Assembly: GCA_010279815.1 (NCBI GenBank)
Contig: QEOQ01000123.1
Coordinates: forward strand, 117,829 to 181,828
Reading direction: 5' to 3'
DNA: 64,000 nucleotides
DNA from: Brachionus plicatilis
Lineage: Eukaryota; Rotifera; Eurotatoria; Ploima; Brachionidae
The notes under the pieces are model-generated. The model made no database searches. It worked only from the letters and a program-made list of their open reading frames with translations, and was not told the origin of the DNA. Below, piece after piece: positions 46,101-55,645 of the stretch (the first letter of the stretch is position 1; each line of letters begins with the position of its first letter). The position numbers and the translations under genes were made by a program.

Positions 46101-49100
46101 ACAGGTATCTGTACCAGGGGCCATGGAAGCCTTTGAGCGCCACCATCACTAGAGAGAGCATCACCACCGCTGTGAATAGAAGCTTGGTCAGGTTGTTTAT
46201 TTCTTTGTCCAGGAGGCCGATTTTGTTCGATGGCTTGCTGGTGTTCATGACTGAGCGAGTCTCGCAGCCTGTGTAAATGATGGCTCCGTAGGCAGTGCCG
46301 CTCGCCAGCACTGTGTTAGACCACAGAGTGTTCTCAACGCTCAGCGGCTCTTGGGTTTTCTCTGCGTCATTCTGCAAAATTTAAAAAATTGAGAAAAAAT
46401 TTTTTAAAACTTTTTTTCTTTTTAAATTTAATAAATTAAAAAAATAAAAATTTTTAAAAAAATTTAATAAAATAAAAAAATTAAATAAAAATTTTTAAAA
46501 AAAATTTAATGAAATGGTTTTCACTAAAACGGAATTTCGATGACGAAATTTTGGCAACTTATAAAAATATTGCGGAAAACAAAATTAATTAAAAAAAAAA
46601 TGCATATTTGTGCTATTATTAATCGATCTCTTACATTACTTAAACGATCACTTAATAAAATATACTATTTTATTTTTTCTAACTACAATATTATTTATTC
46701 GATTAATTTGATTAGTTAACTGTCTCTAATAATAAATATTTATGTATCCTGAGTTTTTTTGTCACTAAATTTACTGAAGATGAGTATGATTATGATGAAT
46801 ATAGCTCTTAACTTAATTAATGAACAGTTGAAATTATCTCTTGATTTAATTTATTTATCTCATGTGAGAGTTTTTTTTTTGTGGATATTTAAAGATGATC
46901 TAATGTGATCTAAGTTTTATCAAAGTATTAAAATGTCTGATAGTGAGAATCGAGTAGTTGATGACTATGTAACTTCTGAATCAGAATCTGAAGACGAGGT
47001 TCAAGAATCCAATAAAAAGAAAAGAACCAGGAAGAACTGGATCTATGAGAGAACATTCGACGATCAAGAAGCATCCAAAGACTGGTTAGATAATGAAAAG
47101 ATTTGGTCTTCTCTGAAAAGTAGTGAAACTGAGGCCGGTTTAAGAGTTGATTATCGATGCAACCTAGTTAAGAGAAAAGGACCTCAATGCGCAGCTGCAA
47201 TTTATTTACTTTATAAAAGTGAAAATCTATGCATGGTATTAACAAGGAGACCAAGGAATATATAGAGGACTTACTAGAAAAAGGTGTTTAATTACCGCTT
47301 GTCCTTCTAAATAACATCGAGGAGGTAGACCGTGTAAGTCTAAAAAGGCGCTTGAATACCAATCAAAAGCAGATAAAGAAGAGAGAGTTGTCAGCTCAAT
47401 CAAAGTTCTAAAGCGAAAGATAACAGAAGTAGAGGAAGAAAGTCCACAAGAAACAGTTATACCAACAAAAAAGAACAAAAAAACAATTGATAAGGAAGCT
47501 GATATAGTAGTGCAAGCATCAACCAGCAGTGATATAAGTAAGAAAGTAGAAGCTCCACTAAAGAGAGGTAGAGGTAGACCAAGAAAAAACTTATAAGATA
47601 TTATTTTATTTGAAATTTTTTGAAATTTTTTATAATTCTTTTTTTTTAAAATCAATTTAATAAATAAATATAAGAGATACTTTAAGTAAAATTAGTTGTT
47701 GTTTTATTTAATTTAGGAGACAGATTAATAAATATAAGTTAAGGGTATTTAGTAAAATAAGAAATAGAAAAATATTAGTGATCGATTAAGTAATTTTAGA
47801 GATCGATTAAATACCTCCCAAAATTTTATAATAAATTTGTTATATCAATTTCTAACATAAATAAAGTAGTTTATGTGTGGCAAAAACAAATTTCCATGAT
47901 AACATGATCAAAACTAAATTGATTAAAATATCAATTAGAATGATAAGTTTTTATATTTATTTTTTTTTAATTAAAAATTAAATGTTTAATATTTTAAATT
48001 AAAAAAAATCTATTGTTTTCCTAATTTATCTTTAATTTTTGTTTGAAAACTTTAAGGACAAATTCATATTCAACATTGAGTTATCCAAATTAAAGCTCAA
48101 ACAAAAACTTTAAAATGCTTAATAAAGTTTAGTCATTTATTATATTATTAAAAGATTAATAAAAACACTTTTTTTTTAATCTAAAATCTTACAAATTTTT
48201 ATTTGAAATTTACATTCGATAATTAACTTCAATTTTGCTTTATGTGTCTACAATTCTGATTTAAGATCTGAAAAATTATCTTTAATTTTTAAATAATTAA
48301 TTTGCTCAAAATATAAATTCTTATTTGTAACATTACCAATTCTTGGTCTTGCCAGTTTTTTAAAAGTTAGTAACATTTGCACAATCAAAATGATAATAGT
48401 AATTACATTTATCACATTAACTTCAGCTGGATAAATTTTCTAAAATCTATTTAAAATAGATTATAGAGTATAAAACGATTTTATAGAAATAAAAATATTT
48501 TTTTAATATAAAAGACTTGTTCATTACGAAAAAAATTATATTATAACTTTGGAAAAAATTGCTATGTAAAAAATAATTTTTTTAAAAAGAAAAGGGAAAA
48601 TCTTAAAGCTGGACAATTTTTTAAAATCAAATTTTTTAAAATTAACAAAAATATTTTTTAAATCTTGTTAATTTTAATTTTTTGATAATTATTTAAATTA
48701 ATTCAAGTATGGCTTGAAATTTTCAGCCAATTAATTAGTAAAAATTAAAGATTATTTGCCAGACCTTTTATTGCTATTACAGAGACACAGAAACTGCTTT
48801 CTTTATTTTAGAATTTTATATAACAAATTTATTATTAAGTCTTTAACAAAAAAATAAATATTTTATTAAATTAATTAGATTTCCGAAATATTATCTTTCC
48901 GCTTTTTAGTGATATCTGAAAAAATTTAAAAAAAATTTTTTTTTTAAATGGCTGACTTACTCTGATAAATATTCCCTCGAAGGCATTTATTCTTAGTTGT
49001 GGCTTCTCAGCATATATCTGCGCTCCTATGTCAAGCAGGTCTGAGATTTTGTCCGAATTTTGGGTGGTCGATACCGCCACCCGGAGCTTCCAGTCTGTTT

Positions 49101-52100
49101 CACCGTCAAGCTGATCTGTTCGAATGAAGCATGTTCCGGACTTTTCCGAGGTTTTTAACAAAACAATGTCAGCCGGCACTCTTTGGTTCTACATAATTGA
49201 AAAATTAATTTTAAGCATATTTTTATTATTAAAAAATTCTGAATAGATTAATTTTCTAATGGTATTTTTTGCTCATATAAAGCTATTTTAAAATTTTTAT
49301 TCTTATTTTAAGTTAAAAAAAAAATAAAGTGGTCAAATAATTTTTTAAAAAATTATTAATAATTCTTTTAATTATATTTTTTAAATTATATTATTTAAAA
49401 AATAATTTATTCACTGAAATAGTACATAACTATTACATGTATTGTTGTATAAATCATGGTTCAATTTACATATTGAAAAGAAATTATGACATAAAAATTT
49501 ATTATATATTAAATAAAATTTTTTTTTATATTTTTGAAACAAGTCAAAGTCCTGACTTGCACTTGACTTGTTACTTGTGACTTTTTTACAAGTCTGATTA
49601 GTTAATAAAAATATCTTTATCTATTATAATTAATCCTATGCCTTGTTAATTAATGAATAATTAATAAAAAAATATAAAAATATAAAACGAATAATAATTA
49701 TTGAAATTAAAAAAGGAGAAAAAAAAAACAAAATTAACATTTAAATTAAATATTTTATTCAATTTTTATTTAAATTTTTTAGAAAACACTTAAACTTTGT
49801 CTTATTTATTACATTTAATTTTTTAAATTTTTATTAACATCGCCTTTAAGGCGTTCATTGAAATAAATAAATAAATATCGAAAAAAAAATAAATAAATTG
49901 TGTTCAATTTGTATTAGAAATTCACAATACCCATTAGATGAAGATAAAAAATTATTCAGTATTAAGAGACTTATCTGTCTCTAAACTTTTGTGAAAATTC
50001 AGTTTTCTAAAAGGTTAATTTTGCCTTATTTTGATTACTGCTCCACTCTCTCGTTCTATTTTTCAAAAAAGGCAATTATTAAACTAGCTATAAATTATTA
50101 ATTTTCGATATTTAAATTATCTAAGTTTAAATTTGAAGTTAATAACTTTAATGAAATTAACAATTTTTTAAGAAAAGTATGTTTTTTTTTTTAAGTCAAG
50201 TCAATGACTTAAATTATTTAAATATTATAAATAATTACTTTAATGTACTTAAATTTTTGTGACTTAGACTAAAAACTGTGACTTATAAACAAGTCTGTTA
50301 AAAACACATATCACCTGAGAGAGCGTAAAATTTCTACTAGAAAATGATATTTTTATTTTCCAAAAAAAAATTCATCTTAGAAATTTTTTCAAAAAAAGCC
50401 CAAATTTAACACGTTTTTTTGGTTTATTTATATCAAGTCCCAGGGGAGCCCCATAACCCTCGATTATTCTTGCGAATTCGAAACTAGAGAAAATTTGGTA
50501 CAACCTGTAGGTTTTAATTTTTTTTTCTCTTTTATTTCTCTTAAAAAAAGCGTTCTAGATGAGGCATTTTTTTAAAAAATTGAAAAAAAAAATTTTTTTG
50601 AAGTTTTTAATAAAAATGTGTATATTTTTAAGTCTTAATTCAAAAAAAAATATGACATTTGAAAATTTGAACAAAATAAATAAAAAAAAATTTTAACTTA
50701 ATTTTTTTATAGGCTAAAGCCTGGAATTAACTGGCAAATTGAAGTTAATGATCAAATGTAAATTTCAAATCAAAATTTTTAGTTTTTGATTTAAATAAAA
50801 TGGTATTTTTTATCAATTTTTTAATAATAAATGGCTATACTTTATTAACCATTATTTGTTTAATCTATAATTAGATAGAAAATTATATGAATTTTTTTCT
50901 GAAGTAAATAAAATTCTTAATCAATATTTTGAAATTTTGCAATACAAAATTTAACTTTGTTTCGCCGTAATATGTTTTAATTAATATAAAAATATCATTT
51001 AAAGTCATAATTTGGATACCTTAATGTCGATTTTAAATTTGTCTTTAAAATTTTCAAAAAAAGGTTTTAGAAGAATCAATTAAAGGTCAATTACAAAAAA
51101 AAGATTTTTTTTTTTAATTAAAATAATAAACATCTTATGTTTAATTTTAAAAAAATTTAAAAAAATCTAATTTCATAATTTTTATTTAGATTTGAATCAA
51201 TTAAATTTTGATCATTTGATTATGATCATGAACTTCAAGTTGCCGAATTAACTGTCCTTTGGAAAAATTAGAATGGATGGATAGTTAAGGGAATTTTTAA
51301 ACTTTGAATTTATTTTTCCAAAATGTAAGGGTCTAAGAAACATAGCAACAGAATTAGGAATTGAGTACGATAGAAATACTAAGTTAGATGAAATGAGAAA
51401 TCAATTAATCAAGTGAATTTTTTATTCAAACTTAAAAAAATCGATTTTTTTTTTTAAACAATTTAATTTTTTTAAAAAAGTCGAAATTTTTTAGCCAATT
51501 TTTAAATCGTCGATTTTTTAAATAATCGATTAAAATATTACGATTTGAGGCTGATCGTCGACAATCGATTAACAACCCTAGTTCATTTGCATTTCAGCAT
51601 AGAAAAATTTTTTTTCATAATTCACCTGATAATATAAGATTGAAATTGAAGAAAAATGAGTCAAGAAATGTGAAACATAATTTAAGGAATCTGATTGAAC
51701 CAGCATCAAAAACAGCAAATGGTAGAAAACATTTGGATTTTTGTTTTTATTTATGTTACCGTAAATTTCTTAAACACGTAAATTTGTAAATTTACTGGTC
51801 TTTCAGTAAAAATGTAAAACATAAAAAAATAAATAAATTTTAGATATTTACTGATTTTTTATTTATTTAAGTAATTACTGAAACGAAACGTATATTTTCA
51901 AAATAAAAAAAAAATATTTTTCTCTCTAAGTTTTAGTAATTTACTGAAAAAGGGTAATTAAAAAAAGTTTATTTGTTTTTTCAGCATGAATTACCTCCAT
52001 GATATCTTGAGTTACACAACAACTGGAATTTTTTGCAATCTCATCGATTTTTCATACATTGACCATTACAGTTGCATTTTACCATACCCTGACCACCACC

Positions 52101-53922
52101 AATAGATAATTCAGTTACTGCTTGCCTCATACTTAAAGCTTTGTCTAGGTTTAAGTTATTTATTTTCTCGCATCCAAGTAGCCAGCGTTTTTTTATGAGA
52201 GAACAGGTCTTATAACAACTAATTAACTCATCATTTTTTTTTAATTTTTTTGTTTCGCCAGCAACTAAAATTTCGTATTGATTCAATAGATAATATTCTT
52301 CAGGAGTTTTCTTTGTTTTTTATCTAGTGCAGATTCGATTTGTAGAATTAAAGCTTATTCAATTAATATATTGATATTCAGTCACCGATGTATCGTCCGA
52401 GTTTTTTTTTTTTTTTTATCGGGATTTTTGAAACATTAGTTTCGGTAAATTACTTAAACTACAAAAATTGTTTTGCATAATTACTGACTGAAAAGTAAGT
52501 TAACAAAATTACTAGCAAAAAAACAAAACATAATTTTTTTCCTATTTGTTTTACATTTTTACTGGTAGACCAGTAAATTTACAAATTTACGTGATATAGA
52601 TATTTACTGTTACATTTACATTCACAGATTTTGTAAATTAATTCAAAAAAATTTAACTCAAATATTTCAATTTTTTACTTTTTTAAATGATTTTATAAAC
52701 AAAATTTTTTTTTTAATTTTTAAAAAATTTTAAAATCAAAAAAAAAAAAATTTATCATTAAAATCTTTTGAAAAAATAAATTTCACTCACCTTCTCGATA
52801 ATTATGACATCGGAGACCTTGAGCTGCGAGCTGGGCACCATTTTGATGCCGTCATAGGTCAAAATTTTGTACAGCTGCGAGTTGAGCTCTTTGTCTCTGA
52901 GGTACCTTTTGAAGTCGTCATAGGCCTCTCTGAGCATGGTGACAGTGATGACAAAGGCGAGCGGCGCCCAGTACGTGTACAACAGTCCGATTCGAATCGA
53001 TGGTATGAACTGGGACAGCGCCATCACCAAAAAGTACAAATTCAAAAACACGGCAAACTGCTGAAACAGCACCTGGACACAACAAAAAAAAAGTAGAAAA
53101 AAACAAAAATTTATTTCTCAAAATTTACTATGGGAATGAATGTAAAAATGGAATATTTCTGATTGCGGACCACATTCTTGGGATACTTGTGCCTGTTGAG
53201 CTCAGTGGTCTTGCCGATGTAGATGGTGCGGGCCTCGAAGCCCTTTGACTTTGCCAAACAATTGCACGAGCTAAAAAACAAAGAGTCAATAAACACAACC
53301 ACTTTCGGCCAGCTCAATTTAATATAATCTAGAAGCATCTATTACTCAAAACACATGGCTAAATTGTGTGCGCGCAAACACCAGTCAGAGCAGCAGCAGC
53401 ACTTTGAATTAGAATGAGGTTTAGTATTTATTTCGCTGTCAGAGTCCGGCTCGGACGACTCAAGCAGCGTGTACCGGACACTTTGTTGGCTAAAAAAATT
53501 GGTTACCCGTTGGGAAGTGTTTGTTTGAGTGAGTGACGGTTGGTTATTGGCGGCTGGTCGCGTGTGAACTAGCGGTATCTCTTCCATTAAGAATCATTTA
53601 GAAATGCGCTCAGGCACATTCGGGTTCAGATCAAAATTACTTTTTACTGTTCTAGTTCTAAGACAAGTCTAAAGAAAATGAGAGTGGTTAGAGTGGGCCC
53701 TGGAGCTCTAGATTATATCAAGTCAAGGAGTAAGCTGTGACACCGAAAGAAAGAGCAGTGCATGGTGTGCCAAGAGTACTTTTTAAGGTTGTCAGTGGAG
53801 GTGGACTTATAGGAGGATAGGGTGCTTGTGTGCATCAGATTTGTCTCGTTCATGCTGAGACATGTGCACAGAGAGTCGTGTTTGAGCGCCTTGCCGTTTA
53901 CCAGCGGTATGTCTTCGGACAT
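37188..53922 (-). CDS. ATP9: P4-ATPase (phospholipid flippase), ATP9A/ATP9B-Neo1 class
   Basis: Coding exons in transcript order: 53346-53587 (or alternative 53744-53922), 53129-53270, 52791-53072, 48961-49188, 45343-46371, 41982-42425, 37864-38665, 37188-37336. Either first exon keeps the frame, giving 1,105 or 1,084 aa, the usual ATP9 length. Visible motifs: actuator LDGET, phosphorylation DKTGT, nucleotide-binding KGAD, MLTGDK, and hinge [10 protein letters not shown]. The first transmembrane pair and the C-terminal membrane cluster are present. N-terminal MSEDIPLV or MEEIPLV resembles the MTDSIPLQ start of mammalian ATP9A. P4-ATPases move phospholipids to the cytosolic leaflet; ATP9/Neo1 proteins act in Golgi/endosome membranes and, as known for the class, without a CDC50 partner. 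Introns of 2.6-3.6 kb carry mobile elements; others are about 56 nt. The class assignment rests on near-continuous similarity to ATP9 in every exon. A possible poly(A) signal lies near 37018 on the minus strand. Confidence 0.93.
37370..37850. repeat. Intronic degenerate tandem repeat
   Basis: The last ATP9 intron (37337-37863) is almost wholly repeats of a 25-30 bp unit, AATTTAAAATTTTTATTTTTTCTT, with variation. It separates the two final coding exons. Confidence 0.7.
38880..39136. mobile_element. Fragment of the GGC...GCC MITE family
   Basis: Right end ATTTGATCATGAACTTCAATTTGCC at about 39113-39136 and interior shared with 50733-51244 (TTTAATAAAGTTTAGTCATT). Left end not found. Lies in an ATP9 intron. 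Confidence 0.5.
39410..39763. mobile_element. Mutator-type palindromic MITE, 354 bp
   Basis: Ends GGCATCTTGAAGTTTAGGATC and its complement; almost the whole element is one inverted repeat of about 150-nt arms. Perfect 9-bp duplication TAGTTTTGC at 39401-39409 and 39764-39772. Confidence 0.9.
39900..40735 (+). pseudogene. Decayed non-LTR reverse transcriptase in an ATP9 intron
   Basis: [20 protein letters not shown] and LLADESK are degenerate forms of the PQG and FADD motifs; the second aspartate is replaced by Glu. The frame runs to a stop at 40430 ([11 protein letters not shown]), then resumes in pieces to [14 protein letters not shown] near 40610. The sense is opposite to ATP9. No flanking repeat was found. 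Confidence 0.75.
40800..41105. repeat. Dispersed TTTTGATGATAAA repeat
   Basis: Shares TTTTCTACTTAATTAAT, GTATTTTGATGAT and ATAAAxxCCACCCT blocks in the same order as 7560-7890. Element type unknown. Confidence 0.45.
42915..43260. mobile_element. Older copy of the GGC...GCC MITE family
   Basis: Left end GGGCAAATTGAAATTCAC; interior (ATCAATATTTTGAAATTxTG, CATAATTTGGATA) matches 50733-51244. Right end unclear. Confidence 0.45.
43410..43735. repeat. Inverted repeat with duplicated left arm
   Basis: A block with TATTATACGCGATTTTATTTG occurs at 43410-43475 and 43499-43565 in direct orientation and inverted at 43682-43733. Inner inverted repeat TTCAAAAATAAATGGA. Probably a MITE that suffered a local duplication of one end. 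Confidence 0.6.
43917..44414. mobile_element. Mutator-type MITE, 498 bp
   Basis: Ends GGCATTGTGAAATTTGGTAC and GTACCAAAATTCACAATGCC; inner repeats of TACAAAGGATGTATCA. Perfect 9-bp duplication CTTCTAAAG at 43908-43916 and 44415-44423. The 107-codon open frame inside (44098-44421) is non-coding in my view. Confidence 0.9.
44530..44895 (+). pseudogene. MULE-type transposase C-terminal remnant
   Basis: KFYLPFCSF resembles the start of a SWIM finger with its second cysteine lost. Then comes an AT-hook tail [18 protein letters not shown], an acidic stretch, and after a one-base change in an A-run the end [11 protein letters not shown]. Similar RGRP-type tail occurs in the MULE at 46612-47818. Confidence 0.45.
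46612..47818 (+). mobile_element. Non-autonomous MULE with long inverted ends, about 1.2 kb
   Basis: Ends share TTAATCGATCTCTxxxATTACTTAA and CGATCACT in inverted orientation (46617-46655; 47775-47813). Interior keeps the first and last parts of a transposase. Target duplication not resolved. Lies in an ATP9 intron, opposite strand. Confidence 0.65.
46933..47596 (+). pseudogene. MULE transposase, N- and C-terminal ends only
   Basis: N-terminal ORF (46933-47265): [18 protein letters not shown], then a FLYWCH/WRKY-like [18 protein letters not shown] motif. After about 30 codons of disrupted sequence a second frame (about 47334-47596) gives [16 protein letters not shown] and ends [11 protein letters not shown]. 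The DDE and SWIM domains are absent. Confidence 0.6.
47990..48240. mobile_element. Fragment of the GGC...GCC MITE family
   Basis: Contains AATAAAGTTTAGTCATTTATTA and AAATTTACATTCGATAATTAACTTCAATTTTGC, the right half of the 50733 element with substitutions. Confidence 0.45.
49838..49880 (+). mobile_element. LINE 3' hairpin and AAATA tail
   Basis: ACATCGCCTTTAAGGCG stem then TTCATTGAAATAAATAAAT, matching 4810-4862. Only the 3' terminus is recognisable. Confidence 0.55.
50733..51244. mobile_element. Mutator-type MITE, 512 bp (most complete family member)
   Basis: Ends GGCAAATTGAAGTTAATGATC and GATCATGAACTTCAAGTTGCC. Perfect 9-bp duplication GAATTAACT at 50724-50732 and 51245-51253. Interior shared with fragments at 38880, 42915, 47990 and 59200. 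Confidence 0.9.
51754..52614 (-). mobile_element. Ginger-like non-autonomous DNA transposon, 861 bp
   Basis: Ends TGTTACCGTAAAT and ATTTACTGTTACA style (TGT...ACA) with a long shared inner block ACGTAAATTTGTAAATTTAC. Perfect 4-bp duplication TTTA at 51750-51753 and 52615-52618. Interior holds a cysteine-tail coding remnant on the minus strand. Confidence 0.7.
51983..52320 (-). pseudogene. C-terminal cysteine-rich tail of a Ginger/KRBA2-type integrase ORF
   Basis: Minus strand: [20 protein letters not shown], then [20 protein letters not shown], a TGA where a cysteine codon would be expected, and [19 protein letters not shown]. The GGQG-KCxC..C...R-CxC pattern follows the integrase domain in GIN/KRBA2-like proteins as far as I recall the family. 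The integrase core is not present. Confidence 0.5.
53744..53922 (-). CDS. Candidate alternative first coding exon of the ATP9-type flippase
   Basis: The ATG at 53922 opens a reading frame starting [17 protein letters not shown] at 53742-53743 would end the exon in phase 2, the phase needed by the shared second exon at 53270, joining to an SCNCLAK sequence. The downstream candidate first exon (53346-53587) starts MEEIPLVH and ends in the same phase. Both start with an acidic-IPLV motif like mammalian ATP9A, so two promoters or alternative splicing would give two N-termini. The donor GTGTCA is weak; transcript data would decide. Confidence 0.5.
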
Positions 53923-54729
53923 GGTTTCTTCTCGACTAAATCTTGGTTCAACTAAAACTTAGACTAGAAATTTGCTTGTTGCTAAATAAAAAATAATGCA
54001 TCATTTTGTTTTAATTATTATAAATGCAATGTGTTGCAAGCAAGCATTAGTATACGCGTGGTAAACTAAGTGAGTGCTGTTGTGGTCGCTTGTTTGTGCC
54101 GATTGATAGCGGCATAGGTCAGTTGTTGTCTTAAATGTTCAATGGTAGTGGCCGGCTGGTTTGGTGTGTGAGAAAAAAATGTTTGATTTGTCACTAGGTT
54201 TGTTGTGCAATATTTTGCAAGAGCAGAATTAACTTGCATTTTGTGCAGTCAATATTTGGCAAGATTTTTTAGAATATCACGTTATAACGATGATGTATTA
54301 GTTAATGTAACAGACATTTATTTTTACAAAGTAAGTCAAAGTGACTTAAAAATTGAAGAAAAAAAAATTTTTGGGTTTTTTGTGATGAAAAATTCAAAGA
54401 GGTTGTGCATATTTATAGCAAAAGTTTGCTCAAAAAAAAATTAGGTAAAAAATTTTTTTCAAAATTTTAGTAATATTTCATAAAAATAGACTAAAAAATC
54501 TAGTGTCTGGTAAATTTTTTTATAATTTTTTCAGGTTTGTGAAGTTAAGTACAAAAGAACAGAACAATGTGTAAAAAAATTAAATTTTCTAATAATTTAA
54601 TGTTAATTCTGTGAGTGCAGAATGGTACAACATCCAAAGTTGCATCAAATGCAAAAGTCTGCTAATGATGAACAAAATGCTCTTCGCTGGAATTTAATTT
54701 CTGCTAAACTCTGCAAATTTAGCAGACTT
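53923..54729. promoter_or_regulatory. Upstream region of the ATP9-type gene
   Basis: 53923-54180 is richer in G+C than the flanks and lies just upstream of the first candidate ATG on the minus strand, so promoter and 5' UTR probably lie here. No TATA box or defined site can be supported. Short open frame 54205-54444 has no recognisable motif. Confidence 0.35.
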
Positions 54730-55645
54730 TTTTTACTTTTTTTACGTAATTTTCCGAAATTTTACGCGATTTTACGTAAATTTACGTAAAAAAAAGTGAA
54801 TTTTTGAAAAATTACGTAATTTTAATAAATAAAAAAAGGGCTAAAATAACTGAGAAAATGGCGATTTTTAGGAATTTTTCTCTTTTTTTTTTAGAAAATT
54901 AAAATGAAAATTGAAAAAAAAAAATACAAAATTTTAAGTAATTTTACGGAAAAAATGGTAAAATTTAGTAAATTTTAGTAAAAAAACGAGAAAAAAAATC
55001 GGGAAAAATAGTAAATTTTGAATTAAATTAGTTTGATTTTTTATGAAAAAATATTTACAAAATTTAACGCTTTATTGCGATTTTTTTTTTTCGGTTTTGA
55101 TTACTTAAAAAAGGTATTATTTAATAAAAAAGATATTCATTTTATATTCGTTTAAAAAATATTAATTCTAAGGTAAAAAAAAGTCATTGAGAAAAACGGT
55201 GACTGGTCAGATCATTAATAATTGCATTGGAGTTGTGTTTTAATAGCGATTTTTTTTTTTGTTTTTTTACTTAAATTTACTAAATTTTACCATTTTTCCC
55301 GTTTTTTATAATAAAAATCTACGTAAAATCACGTAAAATTTCGTTATTTTTTTTTTCAATTTTCATTTTAATTTTCTAAAAAAAAGAAAAAAATTCATTA
55401 GAATCGCCATTTTTTCAGTTTTTTATATTTACCGTATTCCCTGGTTCGATTATGCTGCACCATAAATTAAGCTACCAGCTTTTGGACCATGCACCAAAGT
55501 ACATCTCACCCACGCTAAAATATTTTTAATTTAATGTTTTAATTTGCGTGTCTTAGCTTTTAGTGCAGCATAATCGAACGAGGGAAAACGGTACTAAAAT
55601 TTACTAAAATTTTCGTAAAATTACGTAAAATTTCGTAATTTTTCG
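54730..55645. repeat. Large foldback built of TTTTACGTAA-type repeats
   Basis: Arms 54730-55010 and 55265-55645 (minus a 164-bp insert) are imperfect reverse complements, including AATTAAAATGAAAATTGAAA/TTTCAATTTTCATTTTAATT. Many ACGTAA palindromes. No coding sequence. Confidence 0.65.
55430..55593. mobile_element. 164-bp MITE inside the foldback arm
   Basis: 31-bp inverted ends with two mismatches: TACCGTATTCCCTGGTTCG and CGAACGAGGGAAAACGGTA, each extending into ATTATGCTGCAC. TA at each end may be the target duplication. Confidence 0.75.

Noticed and set aside
45616..46276. Plus-strand ORFs opposite the ATP9 exon
   Set aside because: Antisense shadows of the P4-ATPase coding exon 45343-46371.
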